This document shows positions 35,980 through 44,817 of a stretch of DNA of 64,000 nt, one piece after another. The position numbers and the translations under genes were made by a program. A model generated the notes under the pieces. The model made no database searches. It was given only the letters and a program-made list of their open reading frames with translations, and was not told the DNA's origin. The stretch comes from Panacagrimonas perspica (GTDB lineage Bacteria > Pseudomonadota > Gammaproteobacteria > Nevskiales > Nevskiaceae): contig NZ_SOBT01000008.1 of assembly GCF_004364935.1 (NCBI RefSeq), forward strand, positions 933,534 through 997,533, given 5' to 3'. Every line of letters starts with the position of its first letter. Within the stretch, counting starts at the first letter, position 1.

Positions 35980-38145
35980 TCAGGTTCTCGCGACCCGCTC
36001 GACGCCGTCGATCAGGCGCAGGCGCCGCATCACGCGCGCCAGGTGCGTGCGGTTCTTCACGGCCAGCAGGAAGCGCATCTCGACGGCCTCGCCGCCTGCG
36101 CGATCCGGCATCTGCACGTTCTCGATGCTGGCCTCCGCGCTGGCGATCTCGGCGGTGACTTCGGCCAGCAGGCCGCGCTTGTTCTCGGCGCGCAGCAGGA
36201 GCTGGCACAGGAAGTCGCCCTGCACGGTCTCGGACCAGACCAGCGGCACCCAGTCTTCCGGGCGCGCCTTGGCGTGATGGCAGTCCGTGCGGTGAACGAC
36301 GATGCCGCGGCCGATGCTCACGTTGCCGCGGATCTCGTCGCCGGGGATCGGACGGCAGCAGCGCCCGTAGTCCAGCACGAGACCCTCCGTGCCTTCGATG
36401 GCCAGCACGCTGGCTTCGCCGGATCGATTCGGGGCCTCGCCTGCGGCCGACTCCGGCAGCAGGCGTCGCGCCACCAGCGGCGCCAGGCGCTCGCCGGTGC
36501 CGATGGTGGCGTACAGCTCCTCGACATCCTGCAGGCCCAGGCTCTTGAGCAGGGCTTCGGCGCGTTCTTCGCGCAGCACGGAAATCGGCACCTTGAGATC
36601 GCGCAGCGCGATCTCGAGCAGGCGACGGCCCAGTCGCACCGCCTCGTCCTCGCGCTGGTTCTTCAGGAAGGTGCGGATATGGCTGCGCGCCTTGGCCGTC
36701 TTCACGAAATGCAGCCAAGCGGCGTTGGGTCGCGCGTGCCGCGCCGTGATGACCTCGATGGTCTGGCCCGAGCGCATCGGCGTGTTCAGCGGCTCCAGGC
36801 TGCCATCGATGCGCGCAGCGACGCAGCGATCGCCCAGTTCCGAGTGCACCGAATACGCGAAGTCGATCGGCGTGGCGCCTTTGGGAAGCTGGCGGATGTC
36901 GCCCTTGGGCGTGAAGACGTAGACCTCGTCCGGGAACAGGTCGACCTTCACGCCCTCCATGAAATCGGTCGACGCTTCCGAGCCGAACACGTCGAACAGA
37001 TTCTTCAGCCATTCGCGCGCACGAAGCTGGGGAGCGACCTGCGCCTTGCTGTCGCCGAGCTTGTACTGCCAGTGCGCCGCGATGCCGGCCTCGGCCACGT
37101 GGTGCATCTCGCGCGTGCGGATCTGCACTTCGATCTTGTGACCGCCGGGCGCCACGCAGGTGGTGTGCAGGCTCTGGTAGCCGTTGCCCTTGGAGTTGGC
37201 GATGTAGTCGTCGAAATAACCGGGCACCGGCTTGTAGACGTGATGCACCACGCCCAGCGCGCGATAGCAGTCGTCGACCTTCGACACGATCAGGCGGAAG
37301 CCCAGCAGGTCCATGACCTTCAGCAGGCGCAGCTTCTTGGCCCGCATCTTCTGGTAGACGCTGTAGATGTTCTTGTCGCGGCCGACGACGGTGGCGCCGA
37401 TGCCCTCGTCGCGCAGATGCTTGGACAGCCGCGTCTCGACGTCCTTGACCAGCTTCTTGGCGTCGCCCATCTGCCGGGCCACGTTCTGCGCAAGCGTGGC
37501 GTAGCGCTTGGGGTACAGGTGCGCGAACGCAAGGTCCTCGAGTTCCACGCGAATCGTGTGGATGCCCAAGCGCTGTGCGATCGGCGCGTAGATGTCGAGC
37601 GTCTCGCTGGCGATGCGGCGGCGCTTCTCCGGCGTCATCGCGTTGAGCGTGCGCAGGTTGTGCAGGCGGTCGGCGAGCTTGATCAGGATGACGCGCAGAT
37701 CCTGCGTCATCGCCAGCAGCAACTTGCGGAAGCTCTCGGCCTGGCGCTCGGCGCGCGTCATGCCTTCGATCTTGTCGATCTTGGACACGCCGTCGACCAG
37801 CGCCGCCACGTCCTTGCCGAAGCGCGTGGCCACTTCGTCCTTGGACACGCCGGTGTCTTCGATGACGTCGTGCAGGATCGCCGCGATCAAGGTCGTGGCA
37901 TCCATCCGCATCTCGGCCAGGATGCGGGCCACCGCGAGCGGGTGAAAGATGTACGGCTCGCCGGAGGTGCGGCTCTGTCCTGCGTGTTCCTGTGCGCCGA
38001 ACTCGTAGGCCCGGCGCACATCGGCGATCAGGTCCTGCGGCAGATATTCCGCCAGCAATTTCGCCAGTGGCTCCATGCCGTACTCGCGCGCGACCCGCTG
38101 CGTGCGCAGCGCTTGGCCGATTCGCTGGATGACAGGGAGTTCCAT
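35980..38145 (-). CDS. spoT: Bifunctional (p)ppGpp synthetase/hydrolase
   Basis: A 721-residue Rel/SpoT enzyme. The hydrolase HD motif is intact (ILHDVIEDTG, then KLADRLHNLRTL), so it can degrade (p)ppGpp. The synthetase region has GRDKNIYSVYQKM, DLLGFRLIV and YKPVPGYFDDYIANSKGNGYQSLH. It is followed by TGS (VFTPKGDIRQLPKGATPIDFAYSVH) and ACT domains. The N-terminus MELPVIQRIGQALR is unusual, but the ATG is the first usable codon. No separate relA is in the window. Upstream is a REPIN and the PfkB gene. Confidence 0.96.
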   Translation of the reverse strand: MELPVIQRIGQALRTQRVAREYGMEPLAKLLAEYLPQDLIADVRRAYEFGAQEHAGQSRTSGEPYIFHPLAVARILAEMRMDATTLIAAILHDVIEDTGVSKDEVATRFGKDVAALVDGVSKIDKIEGMTRAERQAESFRKLLLAMTQDLRVILIKLADRLHNLRTLNAMTPEKRRRIASETLDIYAPIAQRLGIHTIRVELEDLAFAHLYPKRYATLAQNVARQMGDAKKLVKDVETRLSKHLRDEGIGATVVGRDKNIYSVYQKMRAKKLRLLKVMDLLGFRLIVSKVDDCYRALGVVHHVYKPVPGYFDDYIANSKGNGYQSLHTTCVAPGGHKIEVQIRTREMHHVAEAGIAAHWQYKLGDSKAQVAPQLRAREWLKNLFDVFGSEASTDFMEGVKVDLFPDEVYVFTPKGDIRQLPKGATPIDFAYSVHSELGDRCVAARIDGSLEPLNTPMRSGQTIEVITARHARPNAAWLHFVKTAKARSHIRTFLKNQREDEAVRLGRRLLEIALRDLKVPISVLREERAEALLKSLGLQDVEELYATIGTGERLAPLVARRLLPESAAGEAPNRSGEASVLAIEGTEGLVLDYGRCCRPIPGDEIRGNVSIGRGIVVHRTDCHHAKARPEDWVPLVWSETVQGDFLCQLLLRAENKRGLLAEVTAEIASAEASIENVQMPDRAGGEAVEMRFLLAVKNRTHLARVMRRLRLIDGVERVART

Positions 38146-38218
38146 GGCCTCAGTGTCGGGGTTAAGTCCGGGCTATTCCAGTGCCAGGGACGTTTTTCTT
38201 TCTTGCACAACACGCACC

Positions 38219-38285
38219 GTAGCCCGGACGAAGTCCGGGATTCCCCTCGAATAAGGAGCGCAGCCCCGGACTGCGTCCGGGCTAC
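38219..38285. repeat. REPIN, family A, 67 bp
   Basis: Mixed pair: left GGAC-GAA-GTCC, right with an internal change (CTGCG loop). It ends 1 bp before the stop of the PfkB gene. Confidence 0.88.
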
Positions 38286-38286
38286 C

Positions 38287-39222
38287 TCAGCCGTCGAGGC
38301 TGCGACGGAATTCCAGACGGAAGCGCTCGCGGAAGGCGGCGGGATCGATGCGATGGTTCTGCGGGCCGACACGCTCGATCTTGATGGCACCGATCAGGCT
38401 GGCGACGCGGCCGGTGGTCTCCCAGTCCATGCCGTTCAGCAGGCCGTACAGCAGGCCGCCGCGATAGGCATCGCCGCAGCCGGTGGGATCGGCCAGCGAT
38501 TCGGCCTTCGCGCAGGGGATTTCGAGCACCTTGCCCTTGTTGAAGATGTGCGAGCCCTTGCCGCCGCGCGTCACGATCAGGGCTTCGACCCGCTCGGCGA
38601 TCTGCTTGAGCGTCAGGCCGGTGCGGTCGGTCAGCATCTCGGCTTCGTAGTCGTTCACCGCGACATAGGCGGCCTGCTCGATGAACGCGCGCAGTTCCTC
38701 TCCGTTGAACATCGGCATGCCCTGGCCCGGATCGAACAGGAACGGGATGCCCGCTTCGGCGAACTGGCGGGCGTGCAGCAGCATGCCGTCGCGCCCGTCG
38801 GGAGAAACGGTGCCGAACTTCACGCCCTTCGTCGCGATGTCCTGCGTGTGCGAAAAGCTCATCGCGCCCGGATGGAAGGCGGTGATCTGGTTGTCGTCCA
38901 GATCGGTCGTGATGTAGGCCTGCGCGGTGTAGGCGTCCGCCACGGTCTTCACGTGCGTGCGCTTGACGCCGAGCTTGTCCATCCAGGCGGCGTAGGTATC
39001 GAAATCCTTGCCGACCGCTCCCATCGGCAACGCATCTCCGCCGAGCAGGTGCAGGTTGTACGCGATGTTGCCGGCGCAACCGCCGAACTCGCGGCGCAGC
39101 TGCGGCACCAGGAACGACACGTTCAGGATATGGACCTTGTCCGGAAGGATCTCGTTCTTGAAGTAGCCCGGGTACACCATGATGGTGTCGTAGGCGAACG
39201 ATCCGCAGATGAGTGCTGACAT
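38287..39222 (-). CDS. PfkB-family carbohydrate/nucleoside kinase
   Basis: A 311-residue ribokinase-like enzyme. The anion-hole and catalytic motif is DPTGCGDAYRGG (Asp is the base). The N-terminal di-Gly is FGGCAGNIAYNLHLLGG. It resembles adenosine-kinase or sugar-kinase members of the family; the substrate cannot be assigned. It is preceded by the gcvPB end (81 bp) and followed by a REPIN that abuts its stop codon. Confidence 0.88.
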   Translation of the reverse strand: MSALICGSFAYDTIMVYPGYFKNEILPDKVHILNVSFLVPQLRREFGGCAGNIAYNLHLLGGDALPMGAVGKDFDTYAAWMDKLGVKRTHVKTVADAYTAQAYITTDLDDNQITAFHPGAMSFSHTQDIATKGVKFGTVSPDGRDGMLLHARQFAEAGIPFLFDPGQGMPMFNGEELRAFIEQAAYVAVNDYEAEMLTDRTGLTLKQIAERVEALIVTRGGKGSHIFNKGKVLEIPCAKAESLADPTGCGDAYRGGLLYGLLNGMDWETTGRVASLIGAIKIERVGPQNHRIDPAAFRERFRLEFRRSLDG

Positions 39223-39303
39223 CGGTTTTCTCAGGGTCGGGGAAGGCGCGTCACGACCCTCGGGTCGATCGGCGTGAGGATGAGGGGCGGCCCGGCAACG
39301 TCG

Positions 39304-40833
39304 CTAGGGGGCGGGTTGCCAGCGAAGGTCGAGCTGGCGGGCGCAGCGCACGTCGTCGAGCCGGCGCACCGGCAAGGTCCACGGCGCGCCCTTGAGCTTG
39401 GGCATGTCGCTGCGGGCCTCGTTCCAGATCGAGGTCATGGCGTCGACGAAGGCATCGAGCGTCTGCAGGTCCTCGGTCTCGGTGGGCTCGATCAGCAGGC
39501 ACTCGGGCACCAGCAGCGGGAAGTACACCGTCGGCGCGTGGTAGCCATGATCCAGCAGGCGCTTGGCGACATCGGTGGCCGTCAGGTCCAGCTCCTGCTT
39601 CTGCTTCTTGAGCGTGATGATGAACTCGTGGCTCGCGCGCCGCGTCGGGTAGGCCAGATCGAAGCCCACGGCCTTCAGGCGTGCCGACAGGTAGTTCGCA
39701 TTGAGCGCGGCGAACTCGGCCACGCGATGCATGCCCTCTCGGCCCAGTAGCCGGGCGTAGACATAGGCGCGCATCAGCACGCCGGCGTTGCCCATGAACG
39801 CGGAGAGCCGGCCGATGCTCTGGGGCAGGTCGTTCTCGTCGAGCCAGCGGTAAGAACGGGAATCGGGAGTCGAGAATCGGGAGTCGTTCGAAGCAAGCGA
39901 TCCGAGATCGCCCTTTTCCCGATTCTCGCGGCCGTCGGCGACGCCGACGACCGGAATCGGCATGAACGGGCGCAGGCGCTCCGAGACGCCCACTGCGCCG
40001 GCACCTGGCCCGCCGCCGCCATGCGGCGTCGAGAAGGTCTTGTGCAGGTTCATGTGGATGACGTCGAAGCCCATGTCGCCGGGCCGCACCTTGCCCAGGA
40101 TCGCGTTGAGATTCGCGCCGTCGTAGTAGAGCAGGCCGCCAGCCGTGTGCACGATGCCGGCAATCTCCTTGATGCGCCGCTCGAAGACGCCGAGCGTGCT
40201 CGGGTTGGTCAGCATGATGCCCGCGGTCTGCGGGCCCACAGCCGCCTTGAGCTTCTCGATGTCGACGTCGCCCTGCGCGTCGGTGGGAATCTCGCGCGCC
40301 ACGTAGCCGAGCATCGTCGCCGTCGCAGGATTGGTGCCGTGCGCCGCGTCCGGGACCAGGATCTCGCGGCGCGCCGTGTCGCCGCGCGCGTGGTGGTAGG
40401 CGCGGATCATCGCCACGCCGGCGAATTCACCCTGCGCGCCGGCCATCGGCGTCAGCGATACCGCCGCCATGCCGGTGACGTCGCGCAGCATCTCCTGCAG
40501 TTCGTACAGGCAGGCCAGATAGCCCTGCGAGTGCGATTCCGGCGCCAGCGGATGACGCCCGAGGAACTCCGGCAGCATCGCGAGCTTGTTACAGGCGCGC
40601 GGGTTGTACTTCATCGTGCACGACCCGAGCGGATAGAACTGCGTGTCGATGCTGAAATTGAGACGCGACAGTCGCGTGTAATGACGCACGGCCTGGAGTT
40701 CCGACACCTCGGGCAAGCGCGGCGGCTCCTTCCTGCGCAGCGCTTCCGGGATGGCCGAAAGATCGGCCGCCACCGGCGGATGCTGGGCGGCGGCGCCACG
40801 ACCAGGGGAGGAGAGCTCGAAGATCAGTTCCAT
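39304..40833 (-). CDS. gcvPB: Glycine dehydrogenase (decarboxylating) subunit 2, with in-frame repeat insertion
   Basis: A 509-residue P-protein beta subunit of the glycine cleavage system. The PLP lysine is Lys265 in [20 protein letters not shown]. The family pattern runs [15 protein letters not shown]-like (here [13 protein letters not shown]), then HGTNPATA. Residues about 299-327 ([20 protein letters not shown] and on) do not fit the family: the usual proteins go directly from VV to a D/RYRWLDE strand. The DNA of this stretch matches the family C repeat. The gene lies after tpx in the gcv operon, and its start abuts a second copy of the same repeat. Confidence 0.95.
   Translation of the reverse strand: MELIFELSSPGRGAAAQHPPVAADLSAIPEALRRKEPPRLPEVSELQAVRHYTRLSRLNFSIDTQFYPLGSCTMKYNPRACNKLAMLPEFLGRHPLAPESHSQGYLACLYELQEMLRDVTGMAAVSLTPMAGAQGEFAGVAMIRAYHHARGDTARREILVPDAAHGTNPATATMLGYVAREIPTDAQGDVDIEKLKAAVGPQTAGIMLTNPSTLGVFERRIKEIAGIVHTAGGLLYYDGANLNAILGKVRPGDMGFDVIHMNLHKTFSTPHGGGGPGAGAVGVSERLRPFMPIPVVGVADGRENREKGDLGSLASNDSRFSTPDSRSYRWLDENDLPQSIGRLSAFMGNAGVLMRAYVYARLLGREGMHRVAEFAALNANYLSARLKAVGFDLAYPTRRASHEFIITLKKQKQELDLTATDVAKRLLDHGYHAPTVYFPLLVPECLLIEPTETEDLQTLDAFVDAMTSIWNEARSDMPKLKGAPWTLPVRRLDDVRCARQLDLRWQPAP
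39853..39942. repeat. Family C repeat inserted in the gcvPB coding region
   Basis: The run GAACGGGAATCGGGAGTCGA continues as GAATCGGGAGTCG (to 39885) and the inverted end CCCGATTCTCGCGG closes the element (39919-39931). It is the same GGGAATCGGGA unit that fills the tpx-gcvPB gap. The insertion is a multiple of three, so the frame is kept. Boundaries are approximate. Confidence 0.75.
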
Positions 40834-40838
40834 GAAGG

Positions 40839-40953
40839 CCGGGAATCGGGAATGGAGAATCGGGAATCGTCAGAAGCCGGGGAAATCGGGGAACGGGAAT
40901 CGAGAATAAAAAGAAGCCGGGGCATGGCTGCTTTTACGACTCCCGATTCCCGG
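40839..40953. repeat. Family C repeat with 12-bp terminal inverted repeat
   Basis: Starts CCGGGAATCGGG (40839-40850), with further copies of GAATCGGGAATCG inside, and ends CCCGATTCCCGG (40942-40953), a perfect inverse. It occupies nearly all of the 127 bp between tpx and gcvPB and reaches within 5 bp of the gcvPB ATG, so it covers the ribosome site position. Confidence 0.85.
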
Positions 40954-40960
40954 CTTCTCC

Positions 40961-41461
40961 TCAGCCCAGCGACTTGATGGCCGCGTCGTAGTTGGGCTCG
41001 TCGGCGATCTCGGTGACGAGTTCGGAATGCAGCACCTTGTTGTTGCTGTCGACGACGACCACGGCGCGCGCGGTCAGGCCGGCCAGCGGACCGTTCTCGA
41101 TCAGCACGCCGTAGTCCTTGGCAAACCCGTCGCCGCGCATCAGCGACAGGTTCTGCACGTTCTTGATGCCTTCGGCGCCGCAGAAGCGCGACTGCGCGAA
41201 CGGCAGATCCGCCGAGATGCACAGCACGACGGTATCCGTCAGGCCGGCCGCCTTTTCGTTGAACTTGCGCACCGAGGTGGCGCAGGTGGGCGTGTCGACC
41301 GACGGGAAGATGTTGAGGACCTTCCGCTTGCCGACGAAGTCGTGCAGCGCCACGTCCTTGAGGTCACCGCCGACGAGCCGGAATCCGGGCGCGTCGCTGC
41401 CGACCTTCGGGAGGTCGCCATTGGTCTGGATCGGATTTCCGCGCAGCGTGATGTTGGCCAT
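40961..41461 (-). CDS. tpx: Thiol peroxidase, Tpx type
   Basis: A 166-residue peroxiredoxin. The peroxidatic Cys60 lies in [16 protein letters not shown] and the resolving Cys94 in SRFCGAEG, as in E. coli Tpx (Cys61/Cys95). It reduces organic hydroperoxides with thioredoxin. The ATG at 41461 is preceded by AGGAGA. It sits inside the glycine-cleavage operon between gcvPA (28 bp upstream) and gcvPB, so glycine may control it through the riboswitch. Confidence 0.97.
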   Translation of the reverse strand: MANITLRGNPIQTNGDLPKVGSDAPGFRLVGGDLKDVALHDFVGKRKVLNIFPSVDTPTCATSVRKFNEKAAGLTDTVVLCISADLPFAQSRFCGAEGIKNVQNLSLMRGDGFAKDYGVLIENGPLAGLTARAVVVVDSNNKVLHSELVTEIADEPNYDAAIKSLG

Positions 41462-41489
41462 CTGTCTCTCTCCTTTTTTGCGGTACAGG

Positions 41490-42842
41490 TCAGGCCGCCA
41501 GCAGGCGGCCGAGGGTTTCGGCGTAAAGCCGGATATCGGAATCGGTGCGGGTCTCGGTGGCGCAGACCAGCAGCGCGTGACCCAGCTCCGGGAAATGCGT
41601 CGATAGATCAAAGCCGCCGAAGATGCCGGCCTCGGCCAGTCCGCGCAGCAGCGGCGCCACCGGACGCGGCAGGCTCAGCACCGCCTCGTGGAAGCGCGGG
41701 CCGGTGAAGCCTTCGCCGACGCCCTTGAGATCGCTGAGCGCGTTGACGAGCTTGCGCGTGTTGGCCATCGATGCGGTTGCGACCTTGGCCAGGCCCTGCG
41801 GGCCGACCATCGACAGGTAGATCGTCGCCGCCGTCACCAGCAGACCCTGGTTGGTGCAGATGTTCGACGTCGCCTTGGCGCGGCGGATGTGCTGCTCGCG
41901 CGCCTGCAGGGTCAACGCGAAGCCCTGCTTGCCGTCGAGGTCGACCGTGCGGCCGACGATGCGGCCCGGCATCTGCCGCACGATCGCCTTGCGCGCGGTG
42001 AGGAAGCCGAAGTACGGACCGCCGCTGGCCAGCGGTGCACCCAGCGGCTGGCCTTCGCCGCAGACGATGTCGGCGCCGCGGGCGCCCCAGGTGCCCGGCG
42101 GCTTGAGCACCGCCAGCGACGTCGGATTCACCAATGCGATCACCAGCGCGCCCTGGGCGTGAGCCCAGTCGGTCAGGGCATCCACGTCTTCGAGGACGCC
42201 GAAGAAGTTGGGCTGCGCGATGACCACCGCCGTCGGCGCAACGGAATCCGCGTTGTCCGGCTTCGTGCGGCCGGTAGCCGCATCGAACGGCATCACCTGC
42301 GTCACCAGACCCTGCGCCGACGTGCAGCTCGTCACGACCTCGGCGTAATACGGATGCAGCGCGCGCGGCAGCAGAACCTTCAGCGAGTTGTTGGCATCGT
42401 TGGCGCGCGCCGCCATCAGGATCGCTTCGGCCAGCGCCGTGGCGCCGTCGTAGAGCGAGGCGTTGGAGACTTCCATGCCGGTGAGTTCCGACATCATCGT
42501 CTGGAACTCGTACAGCAGCTGCAGCGTGCCCTGGCTGGCCTCGGCCTGGTACGGCGTGTAGGCCGAATAGAACTCGCCGCGCGTCGTGATCTCCCAGACC
42601 GCCGCGGGGATGTGGTGCTCGTAGGCGCCGGCACCGCAGAAGTTCAGCAGACGTCCGTCCTGCGCCGCGCGCTCCGACATCAGGCGCGTGATCTCCATTT
42701 CCGACAGGCCTTCGGGTACGCCCCTGAGCTTGCCGCAGCGCAGGTCGGCCGGGATCTCGTCGAACAGCGCGTCGATGCTGGGAGCGCCGATGGTTCCGAG
42801 CATCTGCCTGACGTCGGAATCGGTGTGCGGAATGAAGGGCAT
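41490..42842 (-). CDS. gcvPA: Glycine dehydrogenase (decarboxylating) subunit 1
   Basis: A 450-residue alpha subunit of the P-protein. Typical stretches are [19 protein letters not shown] at the N-terminus, [42 protein letters not shown] and [27 protein letters not shown]. With subunit 2 it decarboxylates glycine and loads the aminomethyl group on GcvH. Many gammaproteobacteria have one fused GcvP, so the split form is notable. It follows gcvH by 42 bp. Confidence 0.96.
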   Translation of the reverse strand: MPFIPHTDSDVRQMLGTIGAPSIDALFDEIPADLRCGKLRGVPEGLSEMEITRLMSERAAQDGRLLNFCGAGAYEHHIPAAVWEITTRGEFYSAYTPYQAEASQGTLQLLYEFQTMMSELTGMEVSNASLYDGATALAEAILMAARANDANNSLKVLLPRALHPYYAEVVTSCTSAQGLVTQVMPFDAATGRTKPDNADSVAPTAVVIAQPNFFGVLEDVDALTDWAHAQGALVIALVNPTSLAVLKPPGTWGARGADIVCGEGQPLGAPLASGGPYFGFLTARKAIVRQMPGRIVGRTVDLDGKQGFALTLQAREQHIRRAKATSNICTNQGLLVTAATIYLSMVGPQGLAKVATASMANTRKLVNALSDLKGVGEGFTGPRFHEAVLSLPRPVAPLLRGLAEAGIFGGFDLSTHFPELGHALLVCATETRTDSDIRLYAETLGRLLAA

Positions 42843-42884
42843 TCGGATCGAAGGAATTAGGAGGGCGGGGCGGTGGATCCGGAC

Positions 42885-43274
42885 TCAGGCGTCCGCGACG
42901 CTCTTCTCGTAGCCGGCCGCATCGAGCAGGCCGTTCACGTCGGCCGCGTTGGCCGGCTTCATCTTCCACATCCAGCCGGCGCCGTAAGGGTCGGTGTTGA
43001 GGATCTCGGGGGCGTCGGACAGCGCGGCATTCGCGGCGATCACCTCGCCGGCGATCGGCGCGTAGACGTCGGACGCGGCCTTCACCGATTCGACGACCGC
43101 GCAGGACTCACCCGCCGCGAGCTTGCGCCCGAGCTTCGGTGCCTCGACGAACACCAGGTCACCGAGCGCGTTCTGCGCGTGGTCGGTGATGCCGATGGTG
43201 ACCGTGCCGTCCGCCTCGACGCGCACCCACTCGTGCGACTTGGCGTACTTCAATTCCTTGGGCGTGTTGCTCAT
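42885..43274 (-). CDS. gcvH: Glycine cleavage system H protein
   Basis: A 129-residue lipoyl carrier. The lipoylated lysine is Lys65 in [16 protein letters not shown]. The protein shuttles the aminomethyl group between P and T proteins. GGAG lies 6 nt before the ATG. It is the second gene of the operon, 49 bp after gcvT. Confidence 0.97.
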   Translation of the reverse strand: MSNTPKELKYAKSHEWVRVEADGTVTIGITDHAQNALGDLVFVEAPKLGRKLAAGESCAVVESVKAASDVYAPIAGEVIAANAALSDAPEILNTDPYGAGWMWKMKPANAADVNGLLDAAGYEKSVADA

Positions 43275-43323
43275 GTGCGGCTCCGATGTTGATTTGGTTT
43301 GTTGTCTGTCGAGGAGGCGCTGA

Positions 43324-44403
43324 TCAGATCAGCGCTTTGCCGTTGCGTGCGAACGGCGGCTTGAGCACCCGGGCAGGTTGCCACTCGCCGCGGATCTGGA
43401 CCTCGCACTTTGTCTCGTCGGTGGGCGCCACGCGCGCCAGCGCGATCGATCGCTTCAGAGTCGGGCCGAAGCCGCCGCTGGTGATCTCGCCGGTGGCGCC
43501 GGAGGCGAATCGCACCGGCATGTGGGCGCGCAGCACGCCGCGGCCTTCGAGCAGCAGGCCGACCTGGCGCGAATGCGCGGTCCGCTGCTGCTGCTCGAGC
43601 GCGGCGCGTCCGATGAAATCGCGACCCGGCGTCAGTGCGAGCGTCCACGCCAGGCCCGATTCGAGCGGCGTCACCGACTCGTCCATGTCCTGTCCGTAGA
43701 GATTCATGCCGGCCTCGAGACGCAGCGTGTCGCGTGCGCCCAGGCCGCAGGGCTTCACGCCGGCGGCGAGCAGCTGTTCCCACAGGTTCACGAGGCGCGC
43801 GTGCGGCGCGACAATCTCGTAGCCGTCTTCACCGGTATAGCCGGTGCGGGCCACGAACAGCTCCCCGATCTCGCAGGCGTTGAAGTTCCCGAGCGCTGCC
43901 GCGTCGGCGGCCAGCATCGGCGGCAGCAGGCCTTCGACGATCGCGCGCGCCTGCGGCCCTTGCACCGCGAGGATGCCGAGATCGTCGCGACGCTTCACGG
44001 TGACGTCGAACGCACCGGCGTGCTGCGCGATCCAGGCGCAGTCCTTGTCCGCGGTTCCGGCGTTCACGACCAGGCGGAAATAGGATTCGTCGCGGTAGTA
44101 GACGATCAGGTCGTCGAGCACCTTGCCGTCTTCGCGCAGCAGGCAGGAATACAGCGCCTTGCCCGGCGTCTTGAGTTTCGCCACGTCGTTGGCGAGCAGA
44201 TGCGACAGGAATTCCCGGGTGCGGGCGCCGTGCAGATCGACGACCACCATGTGCGCGACGTCGAACATGCCCGCGTGCGTTCGCACCGCGTGGTGTTCGT
44301 CGAGCTGAGAGGCGTACTGGATCGGCATTTCCCAGCCGGCAAAATCCACGAGGCGGGCCCCGAGCTTCTGGTGCTGGTCGTGGAGGGCGGTTTTTTTTAG
44401 CAT
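43324..44403 (-). CDS. gcvT: Aminomethyltransferase (T protein)
   Basis: A 359-residue protein that transfers the methylene carbon to tetrahydrofolate. Typical motifs are [37 protein letters not shown] and [23 protein letters not shown]. The chosen start (44403) fits the family (E. coli 364). Codons 2-4 hold a run of eight A residues. It is the first gene of the operon gcvT-gcvH-gcvPA-tpx-gcvPB and lies 41 bp after a tandem glycine riboswitch. Confidence 0.97.
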   Translation of the reverse strand: MLKKTALHDQHQKLGARLVDFAGWEMPIQYASQLDEHHAVRTHAGMFDVAHMVVVDLHGARTREFLSHLLANDVAKLKTPGKALYSCLLREDGKVLDDLIVYYRDESYFRLVVNAGTADKDCAWIAQHAGAFDVTVKRRDDLGILAVQGPQARAIVEGLLPPMLAADAAALGNFNACEIGELFVARTGYTGEDGYEIVAPHARLVNLWEQLLAAGVKPCGLGARDTLRLEAGMNLYGQDMDESVTPLESGLAWTLALTPGRDFIGRAALEQQQRTAHSRQVGLLLEGRGVLRAHMPVRFASGATGEITSGGFGPTLKRSIALARVAPTDETKCEVQIRGEWQPARVLKPPFARNGKALI

Positions 44404-44444
44404 GCGATCCCGTACGAAAGAGCCGTAACGACGACAGTCGGTGA

Positions 44445-44666
44445 TCGCTCCCCTGTCTTTCCGGTGGACCACCCGGACCTGAGAGTTCAGGTGCGATTGT
44501 CGCCGCACCATGCCCCATCGGTGGTCCGCTTGCGCGGACGCTCTCCAGAGTCGGTACGCCGGCCTTTCGACCGGCACCCACGCGCTCCGTTTGCCTGAGC
44601 GATTGACGAGCGAATTGCGCCTTCGGCGCCGGCCCGCCCAGAAGCGGTCCGGTCTCTCGCGCGTGG
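44445..44666 (-). promoter_or_regulatory. Tandem glycine riboswitch
   Basis: Two aptamers in the gcvT leader. Aptamer 1 (44578-44666) has the P1 stem CCACGCGC/GCGCGTGG, then GAGAGACC, GCGCCGAAGGCGCAA, and GCTCAGGCAAACGGA. Aptamer 2 (about 44448-44554) has CTCTGGAGAGC, CACCGATGGGGCA, AACTCTCAGGT and AAAGACAGGGG. A short linker hairpin (GCCGG-like) joins them. The 6-mer GCGATC at 44443-44448 pairs with GATCGC just before the ATG, a possible translation switch. This pair of motifs is characteristic of the glycine riboswitch that turns on cleavage genes when glycine is high. Confidence 0.93.
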
Positions 44667-44683
44667 ATTGATACCGTGGACGG

Positions 44684-44689
44684 ATCATA
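44684..44689 (-). promoter_or_regulatory. Candidate -10 box of the gcv operon
   Basis: TATGAT on the minus strand, about 18 nt before the 5' edge of the riboswitch. No clear -35 box was found. Confidence 0.5.
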
Positions 44690-44726
44690 GCCGCTGAGGG
44701 AGCGGGCAGGAACCCTGAAATGAACC

Positions 44727-44812
44727 GTAGCCCGGACGAAGTCCGGGGTGCCCGCTGGGAGCCGGACCTAATCGCGCACCGAGGTCCGCTTCCCGGACTT
44801 CGTCCGGGCTAC
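44727..44812. repeat. REPIN, family A, 86 bp (long class)
   Basis: GTAGCCCGGAC-GAA-GTCCGGGG left and the inverse right, with a longer 45-bp middle. It lies between the gcv promoter region and the epoxide hydrolase stop (5 bp away). Confidence 0.9.
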
Positions 44813-44817
44813 GGTTG

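Noticed and set aside
35938-39219. A 1093-residue open frame on the plus strand over spoT and the PfkB gene
   Set aside because: It is antisense to two clear genes on the minus strand, is rich in Arg/His/Asp/Ala from GC-rich reverse codons, and has no motifs.
39853-40953. The GGGAATCGGGA repeats as a CRISPR array
   Set aside because: Units are about 13-20 bp, irregularly spaced, with no unique spacers and no cas genes.
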